The notes beneath the pieces were generated by a model. That model had not been told where the DNA came from. It ran no database searches and worked only from the letters and a program-made list of their open reading frames with translations. A stretch of 64,000 bases of DNA from an uncultured Candidatus Puniceispirillum sp. (GTDB taxonomy: Bacteria > Pseudomonadota > Alphaproteobacteria > Puniceispirillales > Puniceispirillaceae). This document shows, one piece after another, positions 20,260 to 27,810 of this stretch (positions are counted from its first letter, which is position 1; every line of letters starts with the position of its first letter). Made by a program: the position numbers and the translations under genes. The stretch spans positions 164,001 to 228,000 of the forward strand of contig CAJJBY010000007.1 in NCBI GenBank assembly GCA_905182545.1. The letters are read 5' to 3'.

Positions 20260-21389
20260 GCATCGCCTTTATTGATTTAAAAGCCCAACAAGCCCGTATT
20301 CGCGACAAGGTCGAAGCCGGATTCCAACTGGTACTTGATCATGGTGCCTATATTATGGGGCCGGAAATTTCCGCATTAGAAACGCGTCTTGGTGAATGGA
20401 CAGGCGTTGCGCATAATATTTCCTGTTCGTCAGGAACCGATGCGTTGTTGCTGGCGCTTATGGGGCTAGAGCTGCAACCCGGCCAAGGCGTCATCGTTCC
20501 ATCTTTTACCTTTGCCGCAAGCGCTGAAGTGATGCCAGTCATGGGCGCAATACCGATTTTTGCCGAAGTCGAAAAAACCAGCTTTAACATTGACCCAGAA
20601 AAATTGCCGCAAGCGCTTGCCGCTGGCAAGGCTGCGGGCATCGATATTGTCGGTATTATCGGCGTTGGGCTGTTTGGCCAGCCTGCCAATTATGCCGCGA
20701 TTGGCAACTTTGCCCGTGAAAATGGCCTGTGGCTGATCGATGATGCCGCGCAAAGCTTTGGCGCGACATGGCATGGCAAACCGGTTGGCCAGCTTGCCGA
20801 TGTCACCTGCACAAGCTTTTTTCCGGCCAAACCGCTTGGTGCCTATGGTGATGGCGGCGCAATTTTTACCAATGATGATAAAATTGCCGAAATCATCCGC
20901 TCATGCCGTGTTCATGGAATGGGGCGCGATAAATATGAAAATATCCGCATTGGCATGACCGGCCGTCTTGATACCATGCAGGCGGTGGTGCTTGACGCCA
21001 AGCTTGATATTTTTAACGATGAGCTTATGCATCGTCAAAATGCTGCAGACCGTTATGCAGCTTTGCTTGAGGGCGTGGTTGGCACGCCATCGCTTGAGGC
21101 AGGCGTTACATCAAGCTGGGCACAATATGTCATTCAATTGCCACAAGGCAGCAACCGCGACGCAATCTGCAAATCGCTTGCTACTTCTGGTGTCCCAACA
21201 GCGATTTATTATCCTTTGCCAATGCATCGCCAGCCACCTTATGCGCATTATCCAGTCAGTGCATGCAATCTGCCCGTAACAATGGATTTATGCGATCATG
21301 TGTTGGCCCTGCCAATGCATCCCTATCTTGAAACAGCCCAGCAAGCCCATATTGCCGCCAGCTTGAAAGACGCGCTAGCCAAAGCTTAA
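20256..21389 (+). CDS. DegT/DnrJ/EryC1-family sugar aminotransferase
   Basis: PLP-dependent aminotransferase that places an amino group on a keto nucleotide sugar. The 377-residue product has MSIAFIDLKAQQARI at the start, SCSSGTDALLLALMGL, the VPSFTFAASAEV segment, WLIDDAAQSFGATWHGKPVG and the Schiff-base Lys in TSFFPAKPLGAYGDGGA. These are close to WbpE/WlbC-type enzymes that act on 3-keto sugars made by a Gfo/Idh partner, which here is the overlapping upstream gene. The product is probably an envelope or O-antigen amino sugar. Confidence 0.92.
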   Translation: MSIAFIDLKAQQARIRDKVEAGFQLVLDHGAYIMGPEISALETRLGEWTGVAHNISCSSGTDALLLALMGLELQPGQGVIVPSFTFAASAEVMPVMGAIPIFAEVEKTSFNIDPEKLPQALAAGKAAGIDIVGIIGVGLFGQPANYAAIGNFARENGLWLIDDAAQSFGATWHGKPVGQLADVTCTSFFPAKPLGAYGDGGAIFTNDDKIAEIIRSCRVHGMGRDKYENIRIGMTGRLDTMQAVVLDAKLDIFNDELMHRQNAADRYAALLEGVVGTPSLEAGVTSSWAQYVIQLPQGSNRDAICKSLATSGVPTAIYYPLPMHRQPPYAHYPVSACNLPVTMDLCDHVLALPMHPYLETAQQAHIAASLKDALAKA

Positions 21390-21570
21390 GGGCCTATTTG
21401 CAAAGAGTCGGCTTGCCGGAAACATCGGCTTTATTGCCACCATATGCAAAAACCCATGATCTCACGGCTTGATCCCGTAATTTGCCTCTTGCAAGGGCGC
21501 GATGCTTGGATTATACCACCCGTCAGCGGTTCGCGATAACTGCATCCCACCTTGTCTTGGTGGATGCGAA

Positions 21571-21645
21571 GCGGGTGTAGCTCAGTGGTAGAGCACAACC
21601 TTGCCAAGGTTGGGGTCGAGGGTTCGAATCCCTTCACCCGCTCCA
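21571..21645 (+). tRNA. tRNA-Gly (GCC)
   Basis: Cloverleaf of 75 bases with encoded CCA. Acceptor GCGGGTG pairs with CACCCGC (one extra pair in the stem read-out), the D arm is GCTCAGTGGTAGAGC, the anticodon arm AACCT-TGCCA-AGGTT region presents GCC, and the T arm is GAGGG-TTCGAAT-CCCTT. The 3' end is the likely ancestral attachment sequence for the degraded copies at 23964-23990 and 27221-27247. Confidence 0.95.
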
Positions 21646-21849
21646 ATTCCTCCAAGTATATAGGTTCAAGTTACTGATTTTCAATAGTTTTAATGTTTGA
21701 CTTCAGGAAGCGTGAACCAAACTGTGATCCAAAATAGCTCCTATCTAGTAAGCCGTAATGGCATCATTATTTTGTTTATATAGGCTTTGGAAAACAGACA
21801 TTATCACTATATGTTATCCAATCATCTAAAATGCAAAAAGATTAGGTTT

Positions 21850-22661
21850 ATGAAAATTCTAGTTACAGGTCATCGAGGGTTTATTGGGCAAAATATCTGG
21901 AAGCATTTTGATGGCCAGCATCAACTTTTTGGCTATGACTGGGACGACATGCAGTGGCCAACAGTCCAAAAATATGATGCGGTTATTCATCTTGGCGCAA
22001 TAAGCAGCACAACCGAACGTGATGTGCATAAAATCCTGCTTTCGATGTAGATTTTTCAAAATGGTTATTCACTGAATGTGCCCGGCATGACGTGATCTTT
22101 CAATATGCTAGCAGTGCCAGCATCTATGGAAGCGGCACAAATTTCCATGAAACTGCGTCGCCTGATCCCCGTTCACCCTATGCTTGGAGCAAATATCTGT
22201 TTGATCGCTGGGTCCTTACGCAAACGCATGATAATCCGGTTCAAGGCTATCGCTATTTCAATGTCTACGGCCAGCATGAGGACCACAAAGGCGACCAAGC
22301 AAGCCCAGTGCATAAATTTAGCCAGCAGGCACGCAACAACGGTGTCATCAGGCTGTTTGAGGACAGCGACGCGTACAAGCGTGATTTTGTCTTTGTTGGA
22401 GATTTATGCAAAGTTCATGAAGCGATGCTGCAAAACAGCGTCAGTGGTATCTTCAATGCCGGCACCGGACGCGCTGTATCGTTTGCAGATGTCGCCACAG
22501 CAATAGCGTCCAAACAAAAAGCCAGCATCAATTTAATCCCGATGCCTGAGGCGCTGAAATCGCAATATCAGGCATTTACCTGCGCTGATATTCGCGCATT
22601 AGCAAAACACGTTGATATCGACTGGACACATGTTACAACCTACATTCACGGCATGAATTAA
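21850..22661 (+). CDS. HldD-like NAD-dependent sugar epimerase (one frameshift)
   Basis: Short-chain dehydrogenase-type epimerase resembling ADP-glycero-manno-heptose 6-epimerase. The nucleotide-binding start is MKILVTGHRGFIGQNIW, followed by AVIHLGAISSTTERD; the second part has FQYASSASIYGSG, PRSPYAWSKYLFDRW with the catalytic YxxxK, and GYRYFNVYGQHEDHKG. The frame breaks near 22040: adding one base joins ERDVHKIL to FDVDFSKWLFTECARHD. About 270 residues, shorter than typical HldD, so another nucleotide-sugar epimerase is possible. Next to a GT9 heptosyltransferase. Confidence 0.85.
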
Positions 22662-22710
22662 TCGAATCCCAGCCAGAACTTTAAGTGCCAGACCTTAGGA
22701 AAAAGGCCTC

Positions 22711-23661
22711 ATGGGCTTCAGCGATCACAAAAAAATTCTGATAATAAAGCATGGCGCCCTTGGTGATATCATTCAGGCGCTTGATGCCTTTGCTAGTGTG
22801 CGGCAGGGCAATGTGAGCGCCCATATCGCGATCATGACAACGCCGGCCTTTGTCAGTTTGATGCGTGCAATGCCGTGGTTTGATGAGGTAATCATTGATC
22901 CTCGAGCCAGTATTTTGTGTCTGAAAGACAACCTTTCTATAAGGCGGCAAATCCGACGTGACTGGACATGTGTGATAGATATGCAATGCAGTCGACGCAC
23001 TAACCGGTACCATCAATTCTATTGCAGAAAAGGCACACGCTGGATCGGCACTGCGCAGAATTGCTCAGACCCTTTGCCCGACTTTACTGGCGTAAACAAC
23101 CGAGACCGCATGATCTATGGTGCGAAATGCGCCAATGGCATCGAAACCAACGCCGACCTATCTTGGTTGGTGGCAGACGGGCAAGGCGTTGACGCAAACA
23201 GCTTGCACATTCCCAAGAAAAAATTTGTTGTCTTTGTGTCTGGCTGTTCACCCCACCGGCCCGAAAAACGATGGTCAGCCACTTATTTTGCTACAGTAGG
23301 GAAGTTTTTCTTCAGTCTTGGATATGATGTGGTTCTCGTTGGCACCTCGGCCGACGAAACCACGGTTAGCGAAATAATGGAACATTTACCGAATGCATCC
23401 AATCTTTGTGGCAAAACATCAATCCAGCAATTAACAACCTTGTGCGCAAAATCTGAATTCGTTTTGGGAAATGATACAGGCCCAATATTTTTAGCAGCAA
23501 AAACTGGAACAAAAACGTTAGTACTTATGGGGTCTGCGACGATACCGGATGCTAATCGACCAATTCAGCATAACTCATTTTGGCTGCATGAAAGCGATAT
23601 CAATAACATCACACCGGATCAGGTAATTCATAAGATCAAAACAATGATGGGGTTGAATTAA
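22711..23661 (+). CDS. glycosyltransferase family 9 (heptosyltransferase-like)
   Basis: GT9-family transferase, the group that adds heptose to the lipopolysaccharide inner core (WaaC, WaaF, WaaQ). The GT-B N-terminal half starts KKILIIKHGALGDIIQALDAFASV, with the GALGD loop expected of the family. The C-terminal half has VFVSGCSPHRPEKRWSATYFA, NLCGKTSIQQLTTLCAKSEFVLGNDTGPIFLAAKTGTKTLVLMG, which holds the donor-binding GNDTGP. The 316 residues fit. It follows the HldD-like gene by 49 bases, and together they form an LPS-core pair just downstream of tRNA-Gly. Confidence 0.9.
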   Translation: MGFSDHKKILIIKHGALGDIIQALDAFASVRQGNVSAHIAIMTTPAFVSLMRAMPWFDEVIIDPRASILCLKDNLSIRRQIRRDWTCVIDMQCSRRTNRYHQFYCRKGTRWIGTAQNCSDPLPDFTGVNNRDRMIYGAKCANGIETNADLSWLVADGQGVDANSLHIPKKKFVVFVSGCSPHRPEKRWSATYFATVGKFFFSLGYDVVLVGTSADETTVSEIMEHLPNASNLCGKTSIQQLTTLCAKSEFVLGNDTGPIFLAAKTGTKTLVLMGSATIPDANRPIQHNSFWLHESDINNITPDQVIHKIKTMMGLN

Positions 23662-23783
23662 AATTTGCCTGCGTTCTCAGATCTGAGGAGCGTGTTATGA
23701 TAAACATCATCCTGACTTTGACCAACCAATCAAGTAAACCGGCCCTCTGTGACGCAAGCCCCTTCGTCCTGCGCCACGCCCCC

Positions 23784-23997
23784 TATAATCAAGTCCAAAG
23801 CTGATTAAGAAACGTCCTCAGTAACCCCGGTGAGAAGTTGCCGGTCCATGATCCTTGGCTGTTATCCAAACTGTTACCCAGATTTAGGAGTTTGAGCTTG
23901 GCATTGAATCTGCTAAGCTATTGATTAGATTGAAGGTCAGTGACTGGTTAGAGCGGGGGTAAGGCTTCGAACCTCCCTTCAACCGCTCCAAATTTCC
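23784..23997 (+). repeat. diverged repeat copy A ending in a degraded tRNA-Gly 3' end
   Basis: Compared with 26966-27252, the same landmarks occur in the same order: an AAGTCCAAAGCTGA-like start, CAGTAACCCCGGT (23819-23831), CATGATCC, GCTAAGCTATTGAT (about 23912-23925), then CTTCGAACNNCCCTTCA and GCTCCAAATTT. The last part copies the T arm and acceptor 3' strand of the tRNA-Gly at 21571 with small changes, and GGTTAGAGC upstream resembles its D arm. The anticodon arm is missing. I read it as a decayed attachment or tRNA remnant. Confidence 0.7.
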
Positions 23998-24423
23998 TAT
24001 CAACAGACACACATCTTACTGTTTGTACTTTTAATAGGTTACGTATTGGTGAGTCACTGTCAACAGGCACGAAATGTGCATTAGTTTGTACATAAGTACG
24101 GGCAGGCATGATTGCTATTTTCCCGGCTGACTGGAAACAGTCTGCTATCTATAGCGGGGAAAAAGATAGAGTTATAATTGGTGTTAATTTCTACAGCCTT
24201 TGAGATTCTTTTGATTGGCCAAGCAAGGCCAATATTTAGTGGAAGTTTCAAAAAACACTACCAAGCCTCCTAACGACAAGAATGACAGCTAATCCATAAA
24301 CCTCTGTCATTTGTGTCATTGGGGGGGATTGCAGGTTCAATCCTTGTCACGTGATCTATTTTTTGCCCCTCAACCGTGCCCACGCGTTTTGTGACAATTG
24401 AAAGGGGTCTCGTAACATAAGTC
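23998..24423 (+). other. non-coding stretch between repeat A and the Lrp-type gene
   Basis: No convincing gene. The bases just after repeat A (CTTACTG..TTTAATAG) faintly resemble those just after the tRNA-Gly gene. Near 24326-24347 is GCAGGTTCAATCCTTGT, which looks like an isolated tRNA T arm but has no cloverleaf around it. The predicted small reading frames here lack ribosome sites and family features. Including 23662-23783, the gene-free stretch is about 760 bases. Confidence 0.5.
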
Positions 24424-24906
24424 CTATTCTGACGATAGCGCATCCATAAGGTGGGCCAATGGCAATTGATTTGTGAATTTAATTTCACTTAATGCGATAC
24501 GTGTTGACATCGAGGTGAATTTAATCCTGCTGATAATCGATTGCTGAAACACATCATAGGCCTCAATAGACGGGCATAATATTTTCAACTGATAATCTGC
24601 TCCCGCACCCGTGAGACGATGCACTTCAACGATTTCAGGATAATCTGCCACGACGTGTTGAAATTCTTCCACCCAGGCAGGCGAGTGCTGACCGACTGTA
24701 ATAGATAAAAAAACGACCACTGCCAAATCAAGTGCCTGCCTATCAAGCCTCATTATTTTGCCTTTAACAATGCCGCGCTCTTCTAAGCGCTGAAGCCTGT
24801 TCCATAAAGCGGTTTTGGAAATGCCAACACGGCGACTTAGTTGGCTTAACGGCATATCTGCATCTGTTTGCAATATTGTAATGATGTCAAAATCTATCTT
24901 ATTCAT
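24424..24906 (-). CDS. Lrp/AsnC-family transcriptional regulator
   Basis: Feast/famine regulator of 160 residues. The N-terminal winged helix is typical: DFDIITILQTDADMPLSQLSRRVGISKTALWNRLQRLEERGIVKG. The C-terminal RAM domain (about residues 65-150) contains VHRLTGAGADYQLKILCPSIEAYDVF, the usual effector-binding and oligomerisation surface. It is transcribed away from the MetY-like gene with 159 bases between starts, so it probably controls that gene and itself in response to an amino acid; Lrp-type regulators (for example MdeR in Pseudomonas) are known to pair with Met/Cys-metabolism PLP enzymes. No strong ribosome site is visible. Confidence 0.92.
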   Translation of the reverse strand: MNKIDFDIITILQTDADMPLSQLSRRVGISKTALWNRLQRLEERGIVKGKIMRLDRQALDLAVVVFLSITVGQHSPAWVEEFQHVVADYPEIVEVHRLTGAGADYQLKILCPSIEAYDVFQQSIISRIKFTSMSTRIALSEIKFTNQLPLAHLMDALSSE

Positions 24907-24926
24907 TCTAATAATACACCAAATAT

Positions 24927-24941
24927 TTGAACAACGTTCTA
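24927..24941. promoter_or_regulatory. candidate operator between Lrp-type gene and metY
   Basis: A short inverted repeat GAAC-AAC-GTTC with AT-rich flanks lies about 20-35 bases upstream of the regulator start, within the divergent intergenic region. Lrp-family proteins bind AT-rich imperfect palindromes of about this size. Assignment is by position and symmetry only. Confidence 0.28.
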
Positions 24942-25065
24942 TTTTATATCAAAAATTCAAATTAATTAAGAACAAATGTCTTTACTTCTTTTCTCTGGGC
25001 CCACCATCAGGCATTACTACTTCTTACCCACCCATAAAGGCACTCTTGAAAAGGATTTACCAGCC

Positions 25066-26394
25066 ATGCCGGTTATCTCACAACATAGCGAAACACTCGC
25101 CCTCCATGCAGGCTCTTATCGTAGGGACCCTGCCACCAATTCCGTTGCTGTGCCAATTTACCAGACCACAAGCTACCAGTTTGATAGTACTGCACATGCG
25201 AGTAAGCTTTTTGCCTTGCAAGAATTAGGCAATATTTATACACGCATCATGAACCCTACCACGCAGGTGCTAGAAGAACGCCTTTCGGCGATTGAAGGCG
25301 GTGCGGCAGCGCTTGGCGTCTCGTCAGGTTCATCAGCTGTCGCGCTTGCCATTCAGAATGTCGCCTCATCTGGCGATAATATTGTTGCGTCACCGCATCT
25401 GTATGGCGGCACCTATAATCTGTTCACAAATACCCTTCGCCAAATGGGTATTGAGGTGCGCTTTGCTGACCCTGCAAACCCAGAAAACTTTGCTGACCTC
25501 AGCGATGAGAAGACGCGCGCTTATTTTGGTGAAACTCTCCCAAACCCGCGTCTTGTTCCCTTCCCGATTGCAGAGGTTGCTGAGATTGGACGCACGCGCG
25601 CTATTCCGCTGATTGTGGATAATACGGCCGCACCTCTTACATGCCGTCCTTTTGATCATGGCGCAGCTGTGGTGGTACATAGCCTGACCAAATATATTGG
25701 CGGGCATGGCACATCGATTGGCGGTATTATCATTGATGGCGGCAATTTTGATTGGACAGCCAAACCAGCTCAACAGCCCCATTTTAACCAGCCAGATGGT
25801 AGCTATCATGGCGCGGTTTGGGGCACCTTGGTTCCAGAGGCCTTAGGCGCCCCGATTGCCTATATCATTCGGGCACGCGTTGTCTTGCTTCGTGACTTAG
25901 GCGCAAGTCTCTCACCAGCTAATGCATTTCAACTCATCCAAGGCCTTGAAACATTGCCGCTGCGCTTTCGTGAGCATCAAGCCAATGCTGCAAAAGTGAC
26001 GAGCTTCCTCGAAGATCATGATGCGGTCTCTCGTGTGATTTATCCAAGCCTATTTGGGGGCGCTGAAAAAGCACTGGCAGATAAATATCTAGCAAAAGGC
26101 CATGGCGCATTGGTAGGTCTTGAACTCATAGGCGGGATCGACGCAGGCAGAGCTTTCATTGATGCGCTAAAACTGATCTATCATGTGGCAAATATTGGAG
26201 ACGCTAGAAGCTTGGCTATTCACCCTGCCTCTACCACCCATTCACAATTATCTGCAGCAGACCAGCTGGCCGCAGGTGTTACCCCCGGTTATGTCAGATT
26301 ATCTGTCGGCATTGAACATAGTGATGATATCATCGCAGATATCTCTCAAGCTTTAGATACAGCATCAGCCATCAGCCTTAAAACTGTAGCTTAA
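25066..26394 (+). CDS. metY: O-acetylhomoserine sulfhydrylase-like PLP enzyme
   Basis: Cys/Met-metabolism PLP enzyme (fold type I). From ATG 25066, preceded by AAGGA, the product has 442 residues, nearer to O-acetylhomoserine aminocarboxypropyltransferase (MetY, about 430) than to methionine gamma-lyase (about 400). Motifs are VPIYQTTSYQFD, YTRIMNPTTQVLEERLSAIEGG, SSGSSAVALAIQN, LIVDNTAAPLT and VVHSLTKYIGGHGT, with the Schiff-base Lys in SLTKYIGG. It would make homocysteine from O-acetylhomoserine and sulfide. A methionine-degrading role is an alternative given the divergent Lrp-type regulator. A start at 24976 adds 30 unlikely residues. Confidence 0.88.
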   Translation: MPVISQHSETLALHAGSYRRDPATNSVAVPIYQTTSYQFDSTAHASKLFALQELGNIYTRIMNPTTQVLEERLSAIEGGAAALGVSSGSSAVALAIQNVASSGDNIVASPHLYGGTYNLFTNTLRQMGIEVRFADPANPENFADLSDEKTRAYFGETLPNPRLVPFPIAEVAEIGRTRAIPLIVDNTAAPLTCRPFDHGAAVVVHSLTKYIGGHGTSIGGIIIDGGNFDWTAKPAQQPHFNQPDGSYHGAVWGTLVPEALGAPIAYIIRARVVLLRDLGASLSPANAFQLIQGLETLPLRFREHQANAAKVTSFLEDHDAVSRVIYPSLFGGAEKALADKYLAKGHGALVGLELIGGIDAGRAFIDALKLIYHVANIGDARSLAIHPASTTHSQLSAADQLAAGVTPGYVRLSVGIEHSDDIIADISQALDTASAISLKTVA

Positions 26395-26466
26395 TAACCA
26401 AAACTTAAGAAAAAAAGGCCAGCTGCAATTCCAGGTAAAACAAAAATAATTAAACTTATTAAAATA

Positions 26467-26498
26467 GGCGGGGCAAAAATTGCCCCGCCCGTTGTTTT
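26467..26498 (+). terminator. rho-independent terminator after metY
   Basis: Perfect 10-bp stem GGCGGGGCAA / TTGCCCCGCC with an AAA loop, followed by CGTTGTTTTG, 73 bases after the metY stop. The A-rich run before it may let it work in the other direction too. Confidence 0.75.
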
Positions 26499-26965
26499 GC
26501 TAGCCAGTAAGGCTAACAGAGAAACCTCGCCAGTAGCGTCCAGTACTGCCAAGTATTTTCTCATAGCCTTGACTGGTAAGCGCCTTGCCAAACTGCACCT
26601 TGCTACTAAGGTGCTTGCCAGATGATCTGCATCAACTGACATATTGCTCGTAGAGGTTGCCAATTAGAATGCGTTCATGTGCAGATAGCGGGGTCAAAAT
26701 AACTCTATTTTTGTCCCTATCCCCATACCACCGTAATCTCAAGACTTCAAAAAGCGAAAAATAGAATTATCACTGCGCACAAAAGCAGCAAAATATGCTG
26801 CCGCTTTGTCTGATTGGCTTGAGCAATATTGGGACAGCTTGGTGAGCAAACTGGCAATCGAAGCAACGATAGGCAGGCAGGCAAGCTAGCGTAATTTTCA
26901 ACTTGTCCTTGATTGTTTAAGCCTTCAACAAAAGATGTGTTAAACGATAACCCCTAACCGCTATT
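26499..26965. other. non-coding stretch with several small inverted repeats
   Basis: No gene is supported. It contains small hairpins: TAGCC-AGTA-AGGCTA (about 26501), CACCTT-GCTACT-AAGGTG (about 26597-26614) and a longer quasi-palindrome GGGGTCAAAATA-ACTC-TATTTTTGTCCC (about 26692-26719). The last shares the segment AAAGATAGAGTTAT-like with 24163-24178 in inverted orientation. These may be remains of an insertion at this site; nothing identifies a family. Confidence 0.4.
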
Positions 26966-27252
26966 AATAAAATCCATAGCTGACGGAGAAGCGCCTCCAG
27001 TAACCCCGGTTCAAGAGCCGAGTTCTGAGTTTCACGGAACTAGGCGGTTCTTGGCTCATGATCCGCGGACTACGGACCTTTTTGGTTGGAAGTTTGTCCT
27101 CGGACCTCGGAACTGCGTTCAGGCAAGGTTGCAGGTAAGGTTTTGATAGTTGACCATATGCGATGATCCGCTAAGCTATTGATATTAGTTGATTCAGTCA
27201 CAAATTGGCGCCTCAGCAAAGCTTCGAACTACCCTTCACCTGCTCCAATTTC
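26966..27252 (+). repeat. diverged repeat copy B ending in a degraded tRNA-Gly 3' end
   Basis: Second copy of the element at 23784-23997: CCAGTAACCCCGGTT (26998-27012), CTCATGATCC, GCTAAGCTATTGAT (27173-27186), and at the end GCTTCGAACTACCCTTCACC then TGCTCCAATTTC. The middle is longer than in copy A and holds short CGGAACT/CGGACCT repeats. Copies A and B share two extra bases after TTCGAA relative to the intact tRNA-Gly, so they are closer to one another than to the tRNA. Together they bracket the Lrp-metY module. Confidence 0.7.
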
Positions 27253-27455
27253 TCATTTTCCAAAGGCCATAGGCCGAGATACAGATAACTGTTTTAAAAC
27301 AGCGAAGGTTGTGGGATCAGCCTTTGGCGTTTGTCAGGCATATCACCAGAGGCTGATGGCGCCCGCTCAAAATAAGCAGACATAATGCACCAGAAATAAT
27401 TCAAGAGAAATAGGCCGCCGCAACAAGCAGGTACAGCTGTCCAGCAACAAAATCA

Positions 27456-27707
27456 TCAGTTAAAAGATTTTGACACGCCAATTGAAATTGAGATTTTGGG
27501 CGGCGTCACACATTGCTTTTCTTTTTGAAGCGCCCTGATATGACGACGGCGGGCTGGGGCATTTTCGCCAAGTTCTGCAGCAAAATCAAATTCAGCTTTT
27601 AACGCGGTGCAATCAAGAGTTTCATCTCCATCGCGGGTGAGAATTGACCGATCAGGCAGCGCGCAGCCAAGCAGCAAAAACAATAGAATCACCGTCACGA
27701 AACGCAT
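27456..27707 (-). CDS. small putative lipoprotein
   Basis: An 83-residue product starting at ATG 27707 behind a GAGGGG ribosome site. It opens with a lipoprotein signal (MRFVTVILLFLLLGCALPD) with the lipidation Cys in LLLGC. The rest is short and charged, with a DCTALKAEFDFAAELGENAPARRRHIRALQKEKQC segment containing two cysteines that could pair. I do not recognise a family. It lies about 100 bases downstream of the FKBP-rhodanese gene on the same strand. A longer reading from 27869 overlaps that gene and is not credible. Confidence 0.6.
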   Translation of the reverse strand: MRFVTVILLFLLLGCALPDRSILTRDGDETLDCTALKAEFDFAAELGENAPARRRHIRALQKEKQCVTPPKISISIGVSKSFN

Positions 27708-27810
27708 GACAACCCCTCTACAAACACCCAAGTGATCACCCAAAAAAGACCATCCCCAGATCACCCAATTTGACAAGCCAATAACCGAGGTCAAGCCAGC
27801 CAGTTTTTGC

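Noticed and set aside
21431-21655. Minus-strand reading frame of 74 residues over tRNA-Gly
   Set aside because: Its GFEPSTPTLARLCS-type sequence is the antisense of the tRNA; such products are common annotation artefacts.
24942-25065. S-adenosylmethionine riboswitch before metY
   Set aside because: I could not match the SAM-II or other SAM riboswitch core in this leader.
26391-26663. Minus-strand reading frame of 90 residues with a hydrophobic end
   Set aside because: It runs through the strong metY terminator, has no ribosome site and no family features.
27179-27385. Plus-strand reading frame of 68 residues after repeat B
   Set aside because: It begins inside the repeat, has no ribosome site and resembles no family.
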